A DNA stretch of 9,675 nt, from assembly GCA_023424725.1 (NCBI GenBank), contig JAFADQ010000395.1, positions 1-9,675 on the forward strand, read 5' to 3'. Source of the DNA: Bacteroidota bacterium (GTDB lineage: Bacteria; Bacteroidota; Bacteroidia; Cytophagales; Hymenobacteraceae). The notes under the pieces are model-generated. The model searched no databases. It saw nothing but the letters and a program-made list of their open reading frames with translations, and was not told the origin of the DNA. The number at the start of each line of letters is the position of its first letter. The first letter of the stretch is position 1. This document shows, piece by piece, positions 1 to 6,509 of the stretch. The position numbers were made by a program, and so were the translations under genes.

Positions 1-20
1 GAAATCAACAATATCAACTA

Positions 21-56
21 AAAAAGCCCCTGCAGCTACTACTGCAGGGGCTTTTT
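21..56. terminator. Strong bidirectional hairpin terminator
   Basis: A perfect 15-bp stem: the left arm 21-35 (five A, then GCCCCTGCAG) pairs with 42-56 (CTGCAGGGGC, then five T) around a 6-nt loop. The A-tract on one side and T-tract on the other make it work in both directions. It lies 18 bases past the stop codon of the minus-strand HMA gene, so it most likely ends that transcript; it could also end a plus-strand gene lying before the window. Confidence 0.9.
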
Positions 57-74
57 ATTGCTGAAATTTTCACA

Positions 75-320
75 TCAGAAAAATCCGAGAAACTTCTTGA
101 AAAACCCTTTTATAGGCGTTGCCTGAAAACCGGCTTCTTTTATTAAAACAGATAATTCTTCTTCGGCCAGCGGCTCTTCTGCTTTTATAGTTATTGTTTT
201 GCGCGGGTCGGCAAGATCCACAGCAACTTCTTTTACCAGAGGCTCTTTCTCCAGGTTTTTCCGCACCTTATCTTCGCAGGCGCTGCATTTAAGATTCGTT
301 TCGAAGTGGTAAGTTTTCAT
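75..320 (-). CDS. Small heavy-metal-associated (HMA) domain protein, CopZ-like metallochaperone
   Basis: This 81-residue protein is a single HMA domain, the ferredoxin-like fold that binds Cu(I) or similar soft metals in chaperones such as CopZ/Atx1 and in the N-termini of P-type ATPases. The metal site is visible as LKCSACEDKV, with Cys12 and Cys15 forming CxxC. The second half has the expected pattern, including KEAGFQAT near residues 61-68 (compare the AGF motif of CopZ). Leu10 replaces the Met of the canonical MxCxxC loop. After the domain there is a short aromatic and basic tail, FFKKFLGFF (73-81), beyond the usual 65-70 residue core. There is no signal peptide or membrane span, so it is probably cytosolic. 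It is divergent from the symporter gene, with 144 bases between them, and ends at a strong terminator. No metal ATPase or metal regulator is in view, so the metal and partner are unknown. The start is the first ATG of the domain; no Shine-Dalgarno is seen. Confidence 0.85.
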   Translation of the reverse strand: MKTYHFETNLKCSACEDKVRKNLEKEPLVKEVAVDLADPRKTITIKAEEPLAEEELSVLIKEAGFQATPIKGFFKKFLGFF

Positions 321-464
321 ACGATAGGCAGGAACACACGCCTGCTAATAACTATTAACGTATCCGGACAGTGATTATTATCCGGCATTTTAGCATCTTT
401 CGGCTTCAAACACAAATTTTAGCATAACAGGTTCCTTATTTTTTAGGGCGCACCCACCAGCAAC

Positions 465-2300
465 ATGAATTTACACTACTCCGACTGGCTCGTGATCGGG
501 TCGTTTATGGCGTTTTCGCTCTGGATCGGACTCCGGTATAAAAACCAGGCCAGCACCGGCTTATCGGCCTTTTTTCTGGGTGGCCGCAACCTGCCCTGGT
601 ACATTGCCGGCACCTCTATGGTGGCCACCACTTTCGCCGCCGATACGCCCCTGGCCGTTACCGAGCTGGTTGGCCAAAGCGGCATTGCGGGCAACTGGCT
701 CTGGTGGAATTTTTTGCTGGGCGGCATGCTCACCACCTTCTTTTTCGCTAAACTCTGGCGCCGCGCCGGCATTCTTACCGATGTAGAATTAATAGAGCTT
801 CGCTATTCTGGCCGGGCTGCCGCATTTCTCCGCATGTTCAGGGCGCTTTACCTGGGTTTGTTTATGAACTGCCTTATTATTGGCTGGGTAAACGTGGCTC
901 TAATGTCTATTCTGGAGGTATTTTTTGAAATTGGCCGCGGCGAGCAATTATTGTATGTAGGCATTGCCATGCTGGTCGTGATGCTGTACTCGTCTATGTC
1001 GGGGCTTTTGGGCGTGGCTATTACAGATGTGGTGCAGTTCGTGATCGCGATAACCGGTTGCGTTATTCTGGCGGTGCTGGTGGTTAGTTCCGAAAAAATT
1101 GGCGGAATAAGCGGCTTAAAAGCGCAGTTACCGGCCTGGTCTTTAGATTTTTTCCCGCAAATTGGCGCTACATCTGCCGGAGGCGTGGCCGGCACGTTAA
1201 CCTTATCGCTGGGCGCTTTTCTGGCCTATACATCGGTGCAGTGGTGGGCAAGCTGGTACCCCGGCGCCGAGCCCGGTGGCGGCGGCTATGTGGCCCAACG
1301 CATGATGAGCGCCAAAAACGAAAAACACGCGTTGTTCGCTACTTTGTTTTTCCAGATCGCGCATTATTGCATACGGCCATGGCCCTGGATTTTGGTAGGC
1401 TTGTGCGCGCTTGTTTTGTACCCGGAGCTAAGCATGGCCGACAAAAAGCTGGGCTTTGTAATGGCGATGAAAGACTTTCTGCCAAACGGTTTGCGCGGAC
1501 TTTTGCTCGTTGCATTTTTAGCGGCTTACATGAGCACCATCTCTACCCAACTAAACTGGGGCAGCAGCTACCTCATTAACGATGTATACCAGCGGTTTAT
1601 CAACCCCGATGCAAGCAACAAAAAACTGGTACTCGCATCGCGTCTTGCCACCATATTTTTAATGCTGATCGCGCTGGCTGTAACAACACAAATTACCTCC
1701 ATCTCGGCGGTTTGGTCGTTTATTATAGAGTGCGGCGCCGGCCTGGGTTTGGTGCTTATTTTGCGCTGGTATTGGTGGCGCATAAATGCCTGGAGCGAAA
1801 TTACGGCTACCGTGGCCCCATTTTTGGCCTTCGCAGCTATTAAAATTTACGCGTACGTGTTGCAGGCGCCGCTGCGCAATACCTATCCGGATGGCATTCC
1901 GGAAACCGTTTTGGCGCAATTCTTCGCAGAAAACCCAATGCTGGCTTTCCCCAATAGTTTTTTCATTACAGTAGCCTTTACCACCATTTCCTGGATTCTG
2001 GTTACCTACCTTACGCGGCCCACCGCGCAGGCAAAACTAGAGAGCTTTTATAAACTTATAGAGCCGCAAGGGCGGTGGCGGCCCGTCCGGAACGCGCTGG
2101 GTTTGCCGGCCCCACAAGGCAACATTGGGTCGCTGCTGGTTTGCTGGATCAGCAGTGTAACCATGACCTATTCTGTTTTATTTCTGATAGGCGATGTAAT
2201 TTTCCAGAACTGGCAACGCGCCGGCATTTGGGGAGCAAGCGCCGGAGTAAGCCTCGCCATTCTGCTTTATTTCAGCAACCGTATCCGGATTTTTGATTGA
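465..2300 (+). CDS. Sodium:solute symporter family (SSS/SLC5-like) transporter
   Basis: A 611-residue inner-membrane protein with about 13 to 15 hydrophobic segments, compared with 13 to 15 in the family. It would use the sodium gradient to import a small solute. Family marks include the N-terminal SDWLVIGSFMAFSLWIG helix, the FFLGGRNLPWYIAGTSMVATTFAADTP stretch (residues 36-62; the first helix of the LeuT-like core), and AAYMSTISTQLNWGSSYLINDVY (353-375). In the last, Ser/Thr at 357-358 fall where vSGLT has its Na2-site serines; that alignment is my inference. The RWYWWRINAWSEI stretch at 434-446 is typical of a Bacteroidota subgroup of unassigned substrate. A long hydrophilic segment at about 518-550 separates the last two helices. 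The substrate cannot be read from sequence; sugar, amino acid and carboxylate are all possible. The gene stands alone, with repeats and a possible weak terminator after it. The start ATG precedes the first helix directly and has no Shine-Dalgarno. Confidence 0.9.
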   Translation: MNLHYSDWLVIGSFMAFSLWIGLRYKNQASTGLSAFFLGGRNLPWYIAGTSMVATTFAADTPLAVTELVGQSGIAGNWLWWNFLLGGMLTTFFFAKLWRRAGILTDVELIELRYSGRAAAFLRMFRALYLGLFMNCLIIGWVNVALMSILEVFFEIGRGEQLLYVGIAMLVVMLYSSMSGLLGVAITDVVQFVIAITGCVILAVLVVSSEKIGGISGLKAQLPAWSLDFFPQIGATSAGGVAGTLTLSLGAFLAYTSVQWWASWYPGAEPGGGGYVAQRMMSAKNEKHALFATLFFQIAHYCIRPWPWILVGLCALVLYPELSMADKKLGFVMAMKDFLPNGLRGLLLVAFLAAYMSTISTQLNWGSSYLINDVYQRFINPDASNKKLVLASRLATIFLMLIALAVTTQITSISAVWSFIIECGAGLGLVLILRWYWWRINAWSEITATVAPFLAFAAIKIYAYVLQAPLRNTYPDGIPETVLAQFFAENPMLAFPNSFFITVAFTTISWILVTYLTRPTAQAKLESFYKLIEPQGRWRPVRNALGLPAPQGNIGSLLVCWISSVTMTYSVLFLIGDVIFQNWQRAGIWGASAGVSLAILLYFSNRIRIFD

Positions 2301-2317
2301 TTGAGCCATAGATTAAA

Positions 2318-2350
2318 CCGTCGTAATTAAGCTGCGACGGCCGTTTTTTT
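2318..2350 (+). terminator. Possible weak terminator after the symporter gene
   Basis: CCGTCG (2318-2323) can pair with CGACGG (2335-2340) around an 11-nt loop, followed by CCG and seven T (2344-2350). The position, 18 bases after the symporter stop, suits a Rho-independent terminator. The stem is short and three bases separate it from the T-tract. Its right arm overlaps the repeat hairpin at 2331-2362, so the two folds exclude each other. Confidence 0.4.
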
Positions 2351-2362
2351 GGCCATTACAGC
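2331..2362. repeat. Short dispersed hairpin repeat, copy A
   Basis: A 32-base imperfect palindrome: GCTGCGACGGCC, G, seven T, GGCCATTACAGC. The ends GCTG/CAGC and the inner GGCC/GGCC pair; the mispaired positions become G-U wobbles on one strand or the other. It matches 29 of 32 bases with the copy at 6510-6541 and is clearly related to the copy at 3634-3665. All copies are intergenic, which suggests a REP-like repeat, though a gene-end signal is possible. Confidence 0.7.
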
Positions 2363-2370
2363 CTAAAATT

Positions 2371-2420
2371 CTCCGCTCTGGAGAGCGGAGCTACAAATGT
2401 AGCGTTGCTCTCCAGAGCGG
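2371..2420. repeat. Compound palindromic repeat (REP-like)
   Basis: Bases 2373-2395 and 2398-2420 are near-perfect reverse complements: 14 bp (CCGCTCTGGAGAGC), three mismatches, then 6 bp (GCTACA), around an AA loop. Each arm also holds a smaller hairpin: CTCCGCTCT/AGAGCGGAG at 2371-2390 and GCTCT/AGAGC at 2407-2418. This palindrome-within-palindrome plan is typical of REP/BIME or MITE-type repeats and unlike a normal terminator, although five T follow at 2423-2427. It lies 8 bases after repeat copy A. No transposase is nearby. Confidence 0.7.
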
Positions 2421-2539
2421 CGTTTTTAGCAGAATTGTGTTTGTGTAATGGCATAAGTAATGAAAACTACAGAATAGAAAACAAGACCACCTTTTTCAAA
2501 AGAACAAATCGAAAAACCCACAACCTCCCACACCTGTTT

Positions 2540-2570
2540 TTTGATTGCCCGTTTAAAAAACGCAATTTTG
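2540..2570 (+). promoter_or_regulatory. Probable murB promoter (Bacteroidota type)
   Basis: TTTG at 2540-2543 and CAATTTTG at 2563-2570 are 19 bases apart. This fits the Bacteroidota sigma-ABfr pattern of a -33 TTTG and a -7 TAnnTTTG, with one mismatch in the -7 box (C for T). It would start transcription close to 2576, leaving a leader of about 15 bases before the murB ATG. No Shine-Dalgarno is seen, as is usual in this phylum. Confidence 0.55.
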
Positions 2571-2590
2571 TATCCTGATTTTCGTGCCGC

Positions 2591-3607
2591 ATGACCATTC
2601 AACAAAACATATCTCTGAAGCCATACAACACATTCGGGCTTGATGTAGAAGCAAAATATTTCGCCGAATTTACCTCTGCCGAAGAGCTGAAAGAACTACT
2701 GAAACACCCTATTGCGCAGGCCGAAGAAAAGTTGATTTTAGGCGGCGGAAGCAACATGTTGCTCACCCAAAATTTTGATGGCATAGTATTGCGCAACCGC
2801 ATAGCCGGAATAGAAATTGTAGAAGAAAACGCAGAATTTATCTTGCTAAAAAGCGGCGCGGGCGTTGTATGGCACGATTTGGTGCAGTTTTGCATCGCCA
2901 ACAACCTGGCCGGCGTAGAGAACCTGTCGCTGATACCGGGCACGGTGGGCGCGGCGCCCATGCAAAATATAGGCGCGTATGGCGTAGAGTTAAAAGAAGT
3001 ATTCGAGAAGCTGGAGGCCGTAAAAATCGCTACCGGAGAAACCGAAACGTTTAACCACGAGCGCTGCGGTTTCGGGTACCGGCAAAGTATTTTCAAAAAC
3101 GAAGCAAAAGGGCACTACATTATCACCCACGTATACCTGAAGCTAAAAAAGCAGGCAGCGTTTAACACCTCGTACGGCGCTATTCAATCTACTTTAAAAG
3201 AAATGAATGTGCAGGAGCTTACTCTGCAATCGGTAAGCGAGGCGGTTTGCCGCATACGCCAAAGCAAACTGCCCGACCCGGCTAAAATCGGCAACGCGGG
3301 CTCGTTTTTTAAGAATCCTGAAATTCCGGAAGAGCAGTTTACAGAATTGCAGCAGCGTTTCCCGGAAATTCCGCATTATCCGGCCGCGCCCGGTTTTGTA
3401 AAAGTACCCGCCGGCTGGATGATAGAAAAATGTGGCTGGAAGGGCAAAAAACTGGGCCATTACGGCGTACACGAACACCAGGCGCTGGTGCTGGTAAATT
3501 ACGGCGGGGCCCACGGCAGCCAGATAAAACAGCTTGCTTACGACATTATTGATTCGGTAGAAAGCAAATTCGGTATTAAGCTGGAGCCGGAGGTAAATAT
3601 TTATTGA
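2591..3607 (+). CDS. murB: UDP-N-acetylmuramate dehydrogenase
   Basis: MurB reduces UDP-N-acetylglucosamine enolpyruvate to UDP-N-acetylmuramate with NADPH and bound FAD, the second committed step of cytoplasmic peptidoglycan synthesis. At 338 residues it matches type I (E. coli-like, about 342). The order of motifs is complete: N-terminal SLKPYNTFGLDV; the FAD-binding LGGGSNML (50-57); LSLIPGTVGAAPMQNIGAYG (112-131), which also contacts FAD; GYRQS (162-166), whose Tyr163 corresponds to the substrate-binding tyrosine; GNAGSFFKNP (234-243), whose Ser238 should be the proton donor; and LEPEVN (331-336), which carries the catalytic Glu, probably Glu334. The loop with HYPAAPGFVKVPAGWMIE and HYGVHEHQALVLVN is the type I form. 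All catalytic residues are present, so it should be active and probably essential. It stands alone, with its own promoter before it and a foldback repeat after it, not in a mur/fts cluster. Confidence 0.97.
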   Translation: MTIQQNISLKPYNTFGLDVEAKYFAEFTSAEELKELLKHPIAQAEEKLILGGGSNMLLTQNFDGIVLRNRIAGIEIVEENAEFILLKSGAGVVWHDLVQFCIANNLAGVENLSLIPGTVGAAPMQNIGAYGVELKEVFEKLEAVKIATGETETFNHERCGFGYRQSIFKNEAKGHYIITHVYLKLKKQAAFNTSYGAIQSTLKEMNVQELTLQSVSEAVCRIRQSKLPDPAKIGNAGSFFKNPEIPEEQFTELQQRFPEIPHYPAAPGFVKVPAGWMIEKCGWKGKKLGHYGVHEHQALVLVNYGGAHGSQIKQLAYDIIDSVESKFGIKLEPEVNIY

Positions 3608-3632
3608 TGCCGGGTTATAATTGTTGATTTTG

Positions 3633-3666
3633 GGCTGAAACAGGCATTTTTTTGGCCGTTGCAGCC
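3633..3666. repeat. Short dispersed hairpin repeat, copy B (left end of foldback element)
   Basis: GGCTGAAACAGGC, A, seven T, then GGCCGTTGCAGCC. The core at 3634-3665 matches the copy at 6510-6541 in 26 of 32 bases, and its right half (GGCCGTT, then CAGC) is almost unchanged. It starts 25 bases after the murB stop codon. A counterpart in the opposite orientation is at 3891-3924. Confidence 0.65.
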
Positions 3667-3890
3667 TGAATTTTTCGCCCGGATAGTTTAACCGCAAAGG
3701 GCGCCAGGATTACCCCGAAGAACGCAAAGTTTTTTCAGAAGAAAAATTTTAATTCCTGAATTTCTTTTAGTTCTTATACCATAATTTTTGGCCTTCGCAG
3801 CCTCTCCTCTACCGCTAACATCTTTGCGTTCTGTTGCGAAATCCTTCGCGCTCTTTGCGGTTAATCCTGCTAAAACAGGGCGAAATACTA

Positions 3891-3924
3891 AGGCTGCAAC
3901 AGGCAAAAAACCGGCCGTTGCAAG
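3891..3924. repeat. Short dispersed hairpin repeat, inverted copy C (right end of foldback element)
   Basis: Read on the minus strand, this segment matches copy B (3633-3666) in 25 of 34 bases, including the T-tract and a shared GTTGCAGCC end. Because the unit is itself nearly self-complementary, its orientation is less certain than its presence. Confidence 0.55.
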
Positions 3925-3989
3925 CTAAACCCCGGCATTAGGTCTTAAAATATAATAGTTTAGTAAACAGCTAAGTCAAAGAAAATCAC

Positions 3990-4024
3990 GAACTTTGCGG
4001 CCGCAAACCGGCAAAAAATCCGGT
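3990..4024 (+). promoter_or_regulatory. Putative promoter and palindromic region before the PLD gene
   Basis: GAACTTTG at 3990-3997 resembles the Bacteroidota -7 box (TAnnTTTG, one mismatch); I see no good -33 TTTG at the right distance. It overlaps a perfect 14-base palindrome, TTTGCGGCCGCAAA, at 3994-4007, which would sit at the transcription start and could be an operator. Just after it, ACCGG (4007-4011) can pair with CCGGT (4020-4024) in the leader. No Shine-Dalgarno precedes the ATG at 4038. Confidence 0.4.
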
Positions 4025-4037
4025 AAAACGTTTTTTC

Positions 4038-6314
4038 ATGAAAAAGATCTGTTCACTGCTGTTCCCGGCAGTTGCCTTAGCCTTACAGGTGCAGGCGCAA
4101 ACACCTATTTCGGCTGCCCGCAGCCTGCCAATTGGCACTTCTGTAACCATAACCGGCATTGTAACCAACGGCAGCGAGCTGGGTGCTATCCGCTATATTC
4201 AGGATGCCACCGGCGGACTTCCCGCCTATTCAAGCTCTACCAATATTCCGCCTAATAACGGCGCAATTACCGCCTTAAATGCAGGCGATAGTGTTGTAGT
4301 AACAGGCGTTTTAAAAAACTACAACAACCTGCTGGAGCTGGACCCTGTTACCAGCCTGGAGGTAATTGCAACAGGTAAACCGCTTCCTGCGCCGGTGGTG
4401 GTTTCTGCTGCCAACATGAGCACCGTTTTCGCGGAGCAGTACGAGGGGCAGTTAGTAACTATTACAGATGTTACCAGCATTACTACCACTTCGGGAGGCG
4501 CTTTCGCCACTTTTGCAGGAAACACTACCTATAGAATAAACAATATTCAGGGCCGCGATTTGCGCATTGCCGCTTCTTCTTCCGGGCCCGATGGCGTGGT
4601 AGGAAAACCCCGCCCGGTTGGCACCTTCGATATTACCGGTTTAATGGGCCAGTACATGGCAAATTATCAGCTTCAGCCGCGTTTGTATTCCGATTTCGAT
4701 CTGGGCGCTACTCCAAACATTATCTCTGCCATAAGCGCCGCGAACATCACCACCACCAGCCTCGATATTGTTTTCGAAACATCTAACCCAGCAACGGTAA
4801 CTATAAACTATGGCACAACCCCAGCCATGGGCCAGTCTGCAACCAGCAGCAACAGCACCGCAAATCACTCGGTTTCTATTACCGGTTTGCAGCCCGCTAC
4901 GGTTTATTACACCCAAATAACCACCACCAACGCCGCCGGAAGCATAACCTCCGACATTGTGCCTGTAATAACGGCCTCTACCTCTACCGGCGATATTAAA
5001 GTGTATTTTAACCGCCCCGTGGCTACTCAGTTCGCGCTGCCTAACAACAACGCTGTTTACCTTAACCAAACCATGGACGACAGCCTGATAGCGTACATAA
5101 ACCGTGCGAAATACAGCCTGGATGTAGCCATTTACAGCTTCGGAATTTCGTCTATCGCTACGGCTATTAACAATGCAAAAGCCCGCGGAGTAGATGTGCG
5201 CGTAATCGGCGATGCCTCTACCACCAGCAACGCGCTTACCGTTTTAGATGCGTCGGTACCAAGAATCCTGCGCGACGACCAGGCTATAATGCACAACAAA
5301 ATCCTGATTATAGATGCGGTTTCTGCTGATGCCAACGACCCGTATGTGCTGATGGGATCTACCAACTTTACCTGGGGCCAGATAAACGACGACCCAAACA
5401 GTATTATCCTGATTCAGGACCAGAGCCTTGCCAAAGTGTATACCATGGAGTTTAACGAAATATGGGGATCTGAAACCACTACTCCGGGTACTCCTAAATT
5501 CGGAAACGCGAAATCAGACAACACGCCGCACCAGGTAATGGTAAACGGCAAACTGATTGAGGTTTACTTTAGCCCTTCTGATAATGTGCAGAATAAACTT
5601 ATCCAGACGATAAATTCTGCCAATTACGATCTGGCGTTTGCTACCATGCTAAACACCCGCGTAGAAATAGCCAATGCGATTAAAGAAAAACTTACAATAA
5701 ACGAGAATGTGGCTTTTTGCGCGGGCGGCATTATGAACGATACCGTGGGTGCTTCTACGCCCTGGAATATTATTAAAAGTGTGATGGGAAACCGTTTGCA
5801 GAAATACAACGGCACGCACATTATGCACCACAAATACATTATGGCAGATGCCAGCGCTCCGCAGTCAGATCCGCAGATTTTTGTAGGATCGCATAACTGG
5901 AGCAACGCCGCTAATACTAATAACGATGAAAACACACTCATCATACACGATTACGAAATCGTGAACCAATTTTACCAGGAATGGGCGCAGCGCATGATTG
6001 ATCAGAATGCAAACATCATGATCTGTAATTACGCGCTGGTAGGCGTAGAAGAAGAAATCGTAAAAAATACCATGCTGGTGTACCCAAACCCAACTCAGGG
6101 CGAATTCTTCGTGTCGCTTAGCGCTCCGGTTACCAAGCCGGTTGTGGTGCGGGTAATAGACATGACAGGCCGCGTAGTTAGCGAGCAGGTAATTTCTGCA
6201 GCGCAATGGGCAGCGCCGGTTTCTGTTCGTACGGCTAACCTGCCAGGCGGCATGTATGGCGTGCAGCTTACCGGCGATGGCGTAAATGCTGTAAGCCGAA
6301 TTGTAGTGCAGTAA
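4038..6314 (+). CDS. Secreted phospholipase D-superfamily protein with type IX secretion sorting domain
   Basis: A 758-residue exported protein. Residues 1-20 are a Sec signal peptide (MKK, hydrophobic core, likely cleavage after VQA). Residues about 30-112, perhaps repeated at 118-222, look like OB-fold domains of the kind found in secreted nucleases (TSVTITGIVTNGSELGAIRY; GQLVTITDV). A fibronectin type III-like domain follows (about 226-312). The catalytic part (about 320-655) holds two full HKD motifs: His419-Lys421-Asp426 followed by GSTNFT (440-445), and His597-Lys599-Asp604 followed by GSHNWS (618-623). Paired HKD motifs form one phosphodiesterase site with a phospho-histidine intermediate; substrates in the family include phospholipids and DNA or RNA. 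Residues about 680-758 (VYPNPTQGEF, VRVIDMTGRVV, LPGGMYGVQL) form a type A Por sorting domain, so the protein should cross the outer membrane by T9SS and be released or surface-anchored. OB folds favour a nuclease role, but this is inference. It is a single gene closed by a strong terminator. Confidence 0.88.
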   Translation: MKKICSLLFPAVALALQVQAQTPISAARSLPIGTSVTITGIVTNGSELGAIRYIQDATGGLPAYSSSTNIPPNNGAITALNAGDSVVVTGVLKNYNNLLELDPVTSLEVIATGKPLPAPVVVSAANMSTVFAEQYEGQLVTITDVTSITTTSGGAFATFAGNTTYRINNIQGRDLRIAASSSGPDGVVGKPRPVGTFDITGLMGQYMANYQLQPRLYSDFDLGATPNIISAISAANITTTSLDIVFETSNPATVTINYGTTPAMGQSATSSNSTANHSVSITGLQPATVYYTQITTTNAAGSITSDIVPVITASTSTGDIKVYFNRPVATQFALPNNNAVYLNQTMDDSLIAYINRAKYSLDVAIYSFGISSIATAINNAKARGVDVRVIGDASTTSNALTVLDASVPRILRDDQAIMHNKILIIDAVSADANDPYVLMGSTNFTWGQINDDPNSIILIQDQSLAKVYTMEFNEIWGSETTTPGTPKFGNAKSDNTPHQVMVNGKLIEVYFSPSDNVQNKLIQTINSANYDLAFATMLNTRVEIANAIKEKLTINENVAFCAGGIMNDTVGASTPWNIIKSVMGNRLQKYNGTHIMHHKYIMADASAPQSDPQIFVGSHNWSNAANTNNDENTLIIHDYEIVNQFYQEWAQRMIDQNANIMICNYALVGVEEEIVKNTMLVYPNPTQGEFFVSLSAPVTKPVVVRVIDMTGRVVSEQVISAAQWAAPVSVRTANLPGGMYGVQLTGDGVNAVSRIVVQ

Positions 6315-6331
6315 TTAGTAAACAGATTGAT

Positions 6332-6373
6332 AAAAAAAAGAGGCTGCCCCAACCGGAGCAGCCTCTTTTTTTA
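6332..6373. terminator. Strong terminator after the PLD gene
   Basis: GAGGCTGC (6340-6347) pairs with GCAGCCTC (6358-6365), extended by seven A-T pairs (6333-6339 with 6366-6372): a 15-bp stem with a 10-nt loop and a T-tract. It is 17 bases after the PLD stop codon. The A-tract on the other side makes it potentially bidirectional, so it may also stop mutS2 transcripts coming from the right. Confidence 0.9.
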
Positions 6374-6392
6374 TGTAGCCGGCAAAAAAATT

Positions 6393-6496
6393 TCCGGACA
6401 TATCGGCTTGCCGGGCAAGTATTACAAGGCTGGAGTCCGGTGCTAAGGGCCTCGCGCCACATCCATAATCCGGATTAGTTTTATCGCTATTAATAG
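6393..6496. repeat. Palindrome-rich intergenic segment between convergent genes
   Basis: No gene is visible here. Several palindromes are: CCGGAC (6394-6399) mirrored by GTCCGG (6435-6440), enclosing CTTGCC-G-GGCAAG (6407-6419); a perfect 12-base TAATCCGGATTA (6467-6478); and a perfect 10-base CTATTAATAG (6487-6496). The nested plan of the first pair resembles a REP-type repeat, but with one copy in the window this cannot be shown. Confidence 0.45.
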
Positions 6497-6509
6497 TTAG
6501 CTGAGTTAT

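Larger units (their letters stand above)
3633..3924. repeat. Large imperfect foldback (inverted-repeat) element
   Basis: Most of the 430-base gap between murB and the PLD gene is one inverted repeat. The inner arms, 3688-3729 and 3822-3864, match as reverse complements in about 35 of 43 columns; both carry TTAACCGCAAAG at the outer end and AGAACGCAAAG at the inner end. Outside them TTCGCCC (3674-3680) is mirrored by GGGCGAA (3878-3884), and the outermost parts are the hairpin repeats 3633-3666 and 3891-3924. The centre (about 3730-3821) is A/T-rich, is not symmetrical and codes for nothing convincing. The GCAAAGAACGCAAAG type of motif recurs in many bacterial genomes. I read it as a MITE-like or REP-cluster element. 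After it, up to 4037, lies only the next gene's promoter region. Confidence 0.7.

Noticed and set aside
361..385. TATCCGG repeated 18 bases apart between the HMA and symporter genes
   Set aside because: Seven-base direct repeats are too short to call; TCCGG is frequent in this window and no promoter element is clearly linked to it.
2599..3096. Minus-strand 165-codon ORF antisense to murB
   Set aside because: Fully covered by murB, which has all its catalytic motifs in frame; no domain is recognisable in the antisense product.
3194..3697. Minus-strand 167-codon ORF overlapping the murB 3' end
   Set aside because: Mostly antisense to murB and runs into the repeat element; composition and lack of motifs point to a chance frame.
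3688..3906. Minus-strand 72-codon ORF with LTAKSAKDFATERKD-like text
   Set aside because: It is a translation of the foldback repeat arms (GCAAAG-type motifs). Such text arises whenever this repeat is translated; there is no start context or domain.
4641..5069. Minus-strand 142-codon ORF antisense to the PLD gene
   Set aside because: Gly/Val/Arg-rich translation of the Asn/Thr/Ala-rich sense strand, with no domain; a shadow frame.
6268..6462. Minus-strand 64-codon ORF across the PLD 3' end and terminator
   Set aside because: It crosses a strong terminator and palindromic DNA and has no motif.
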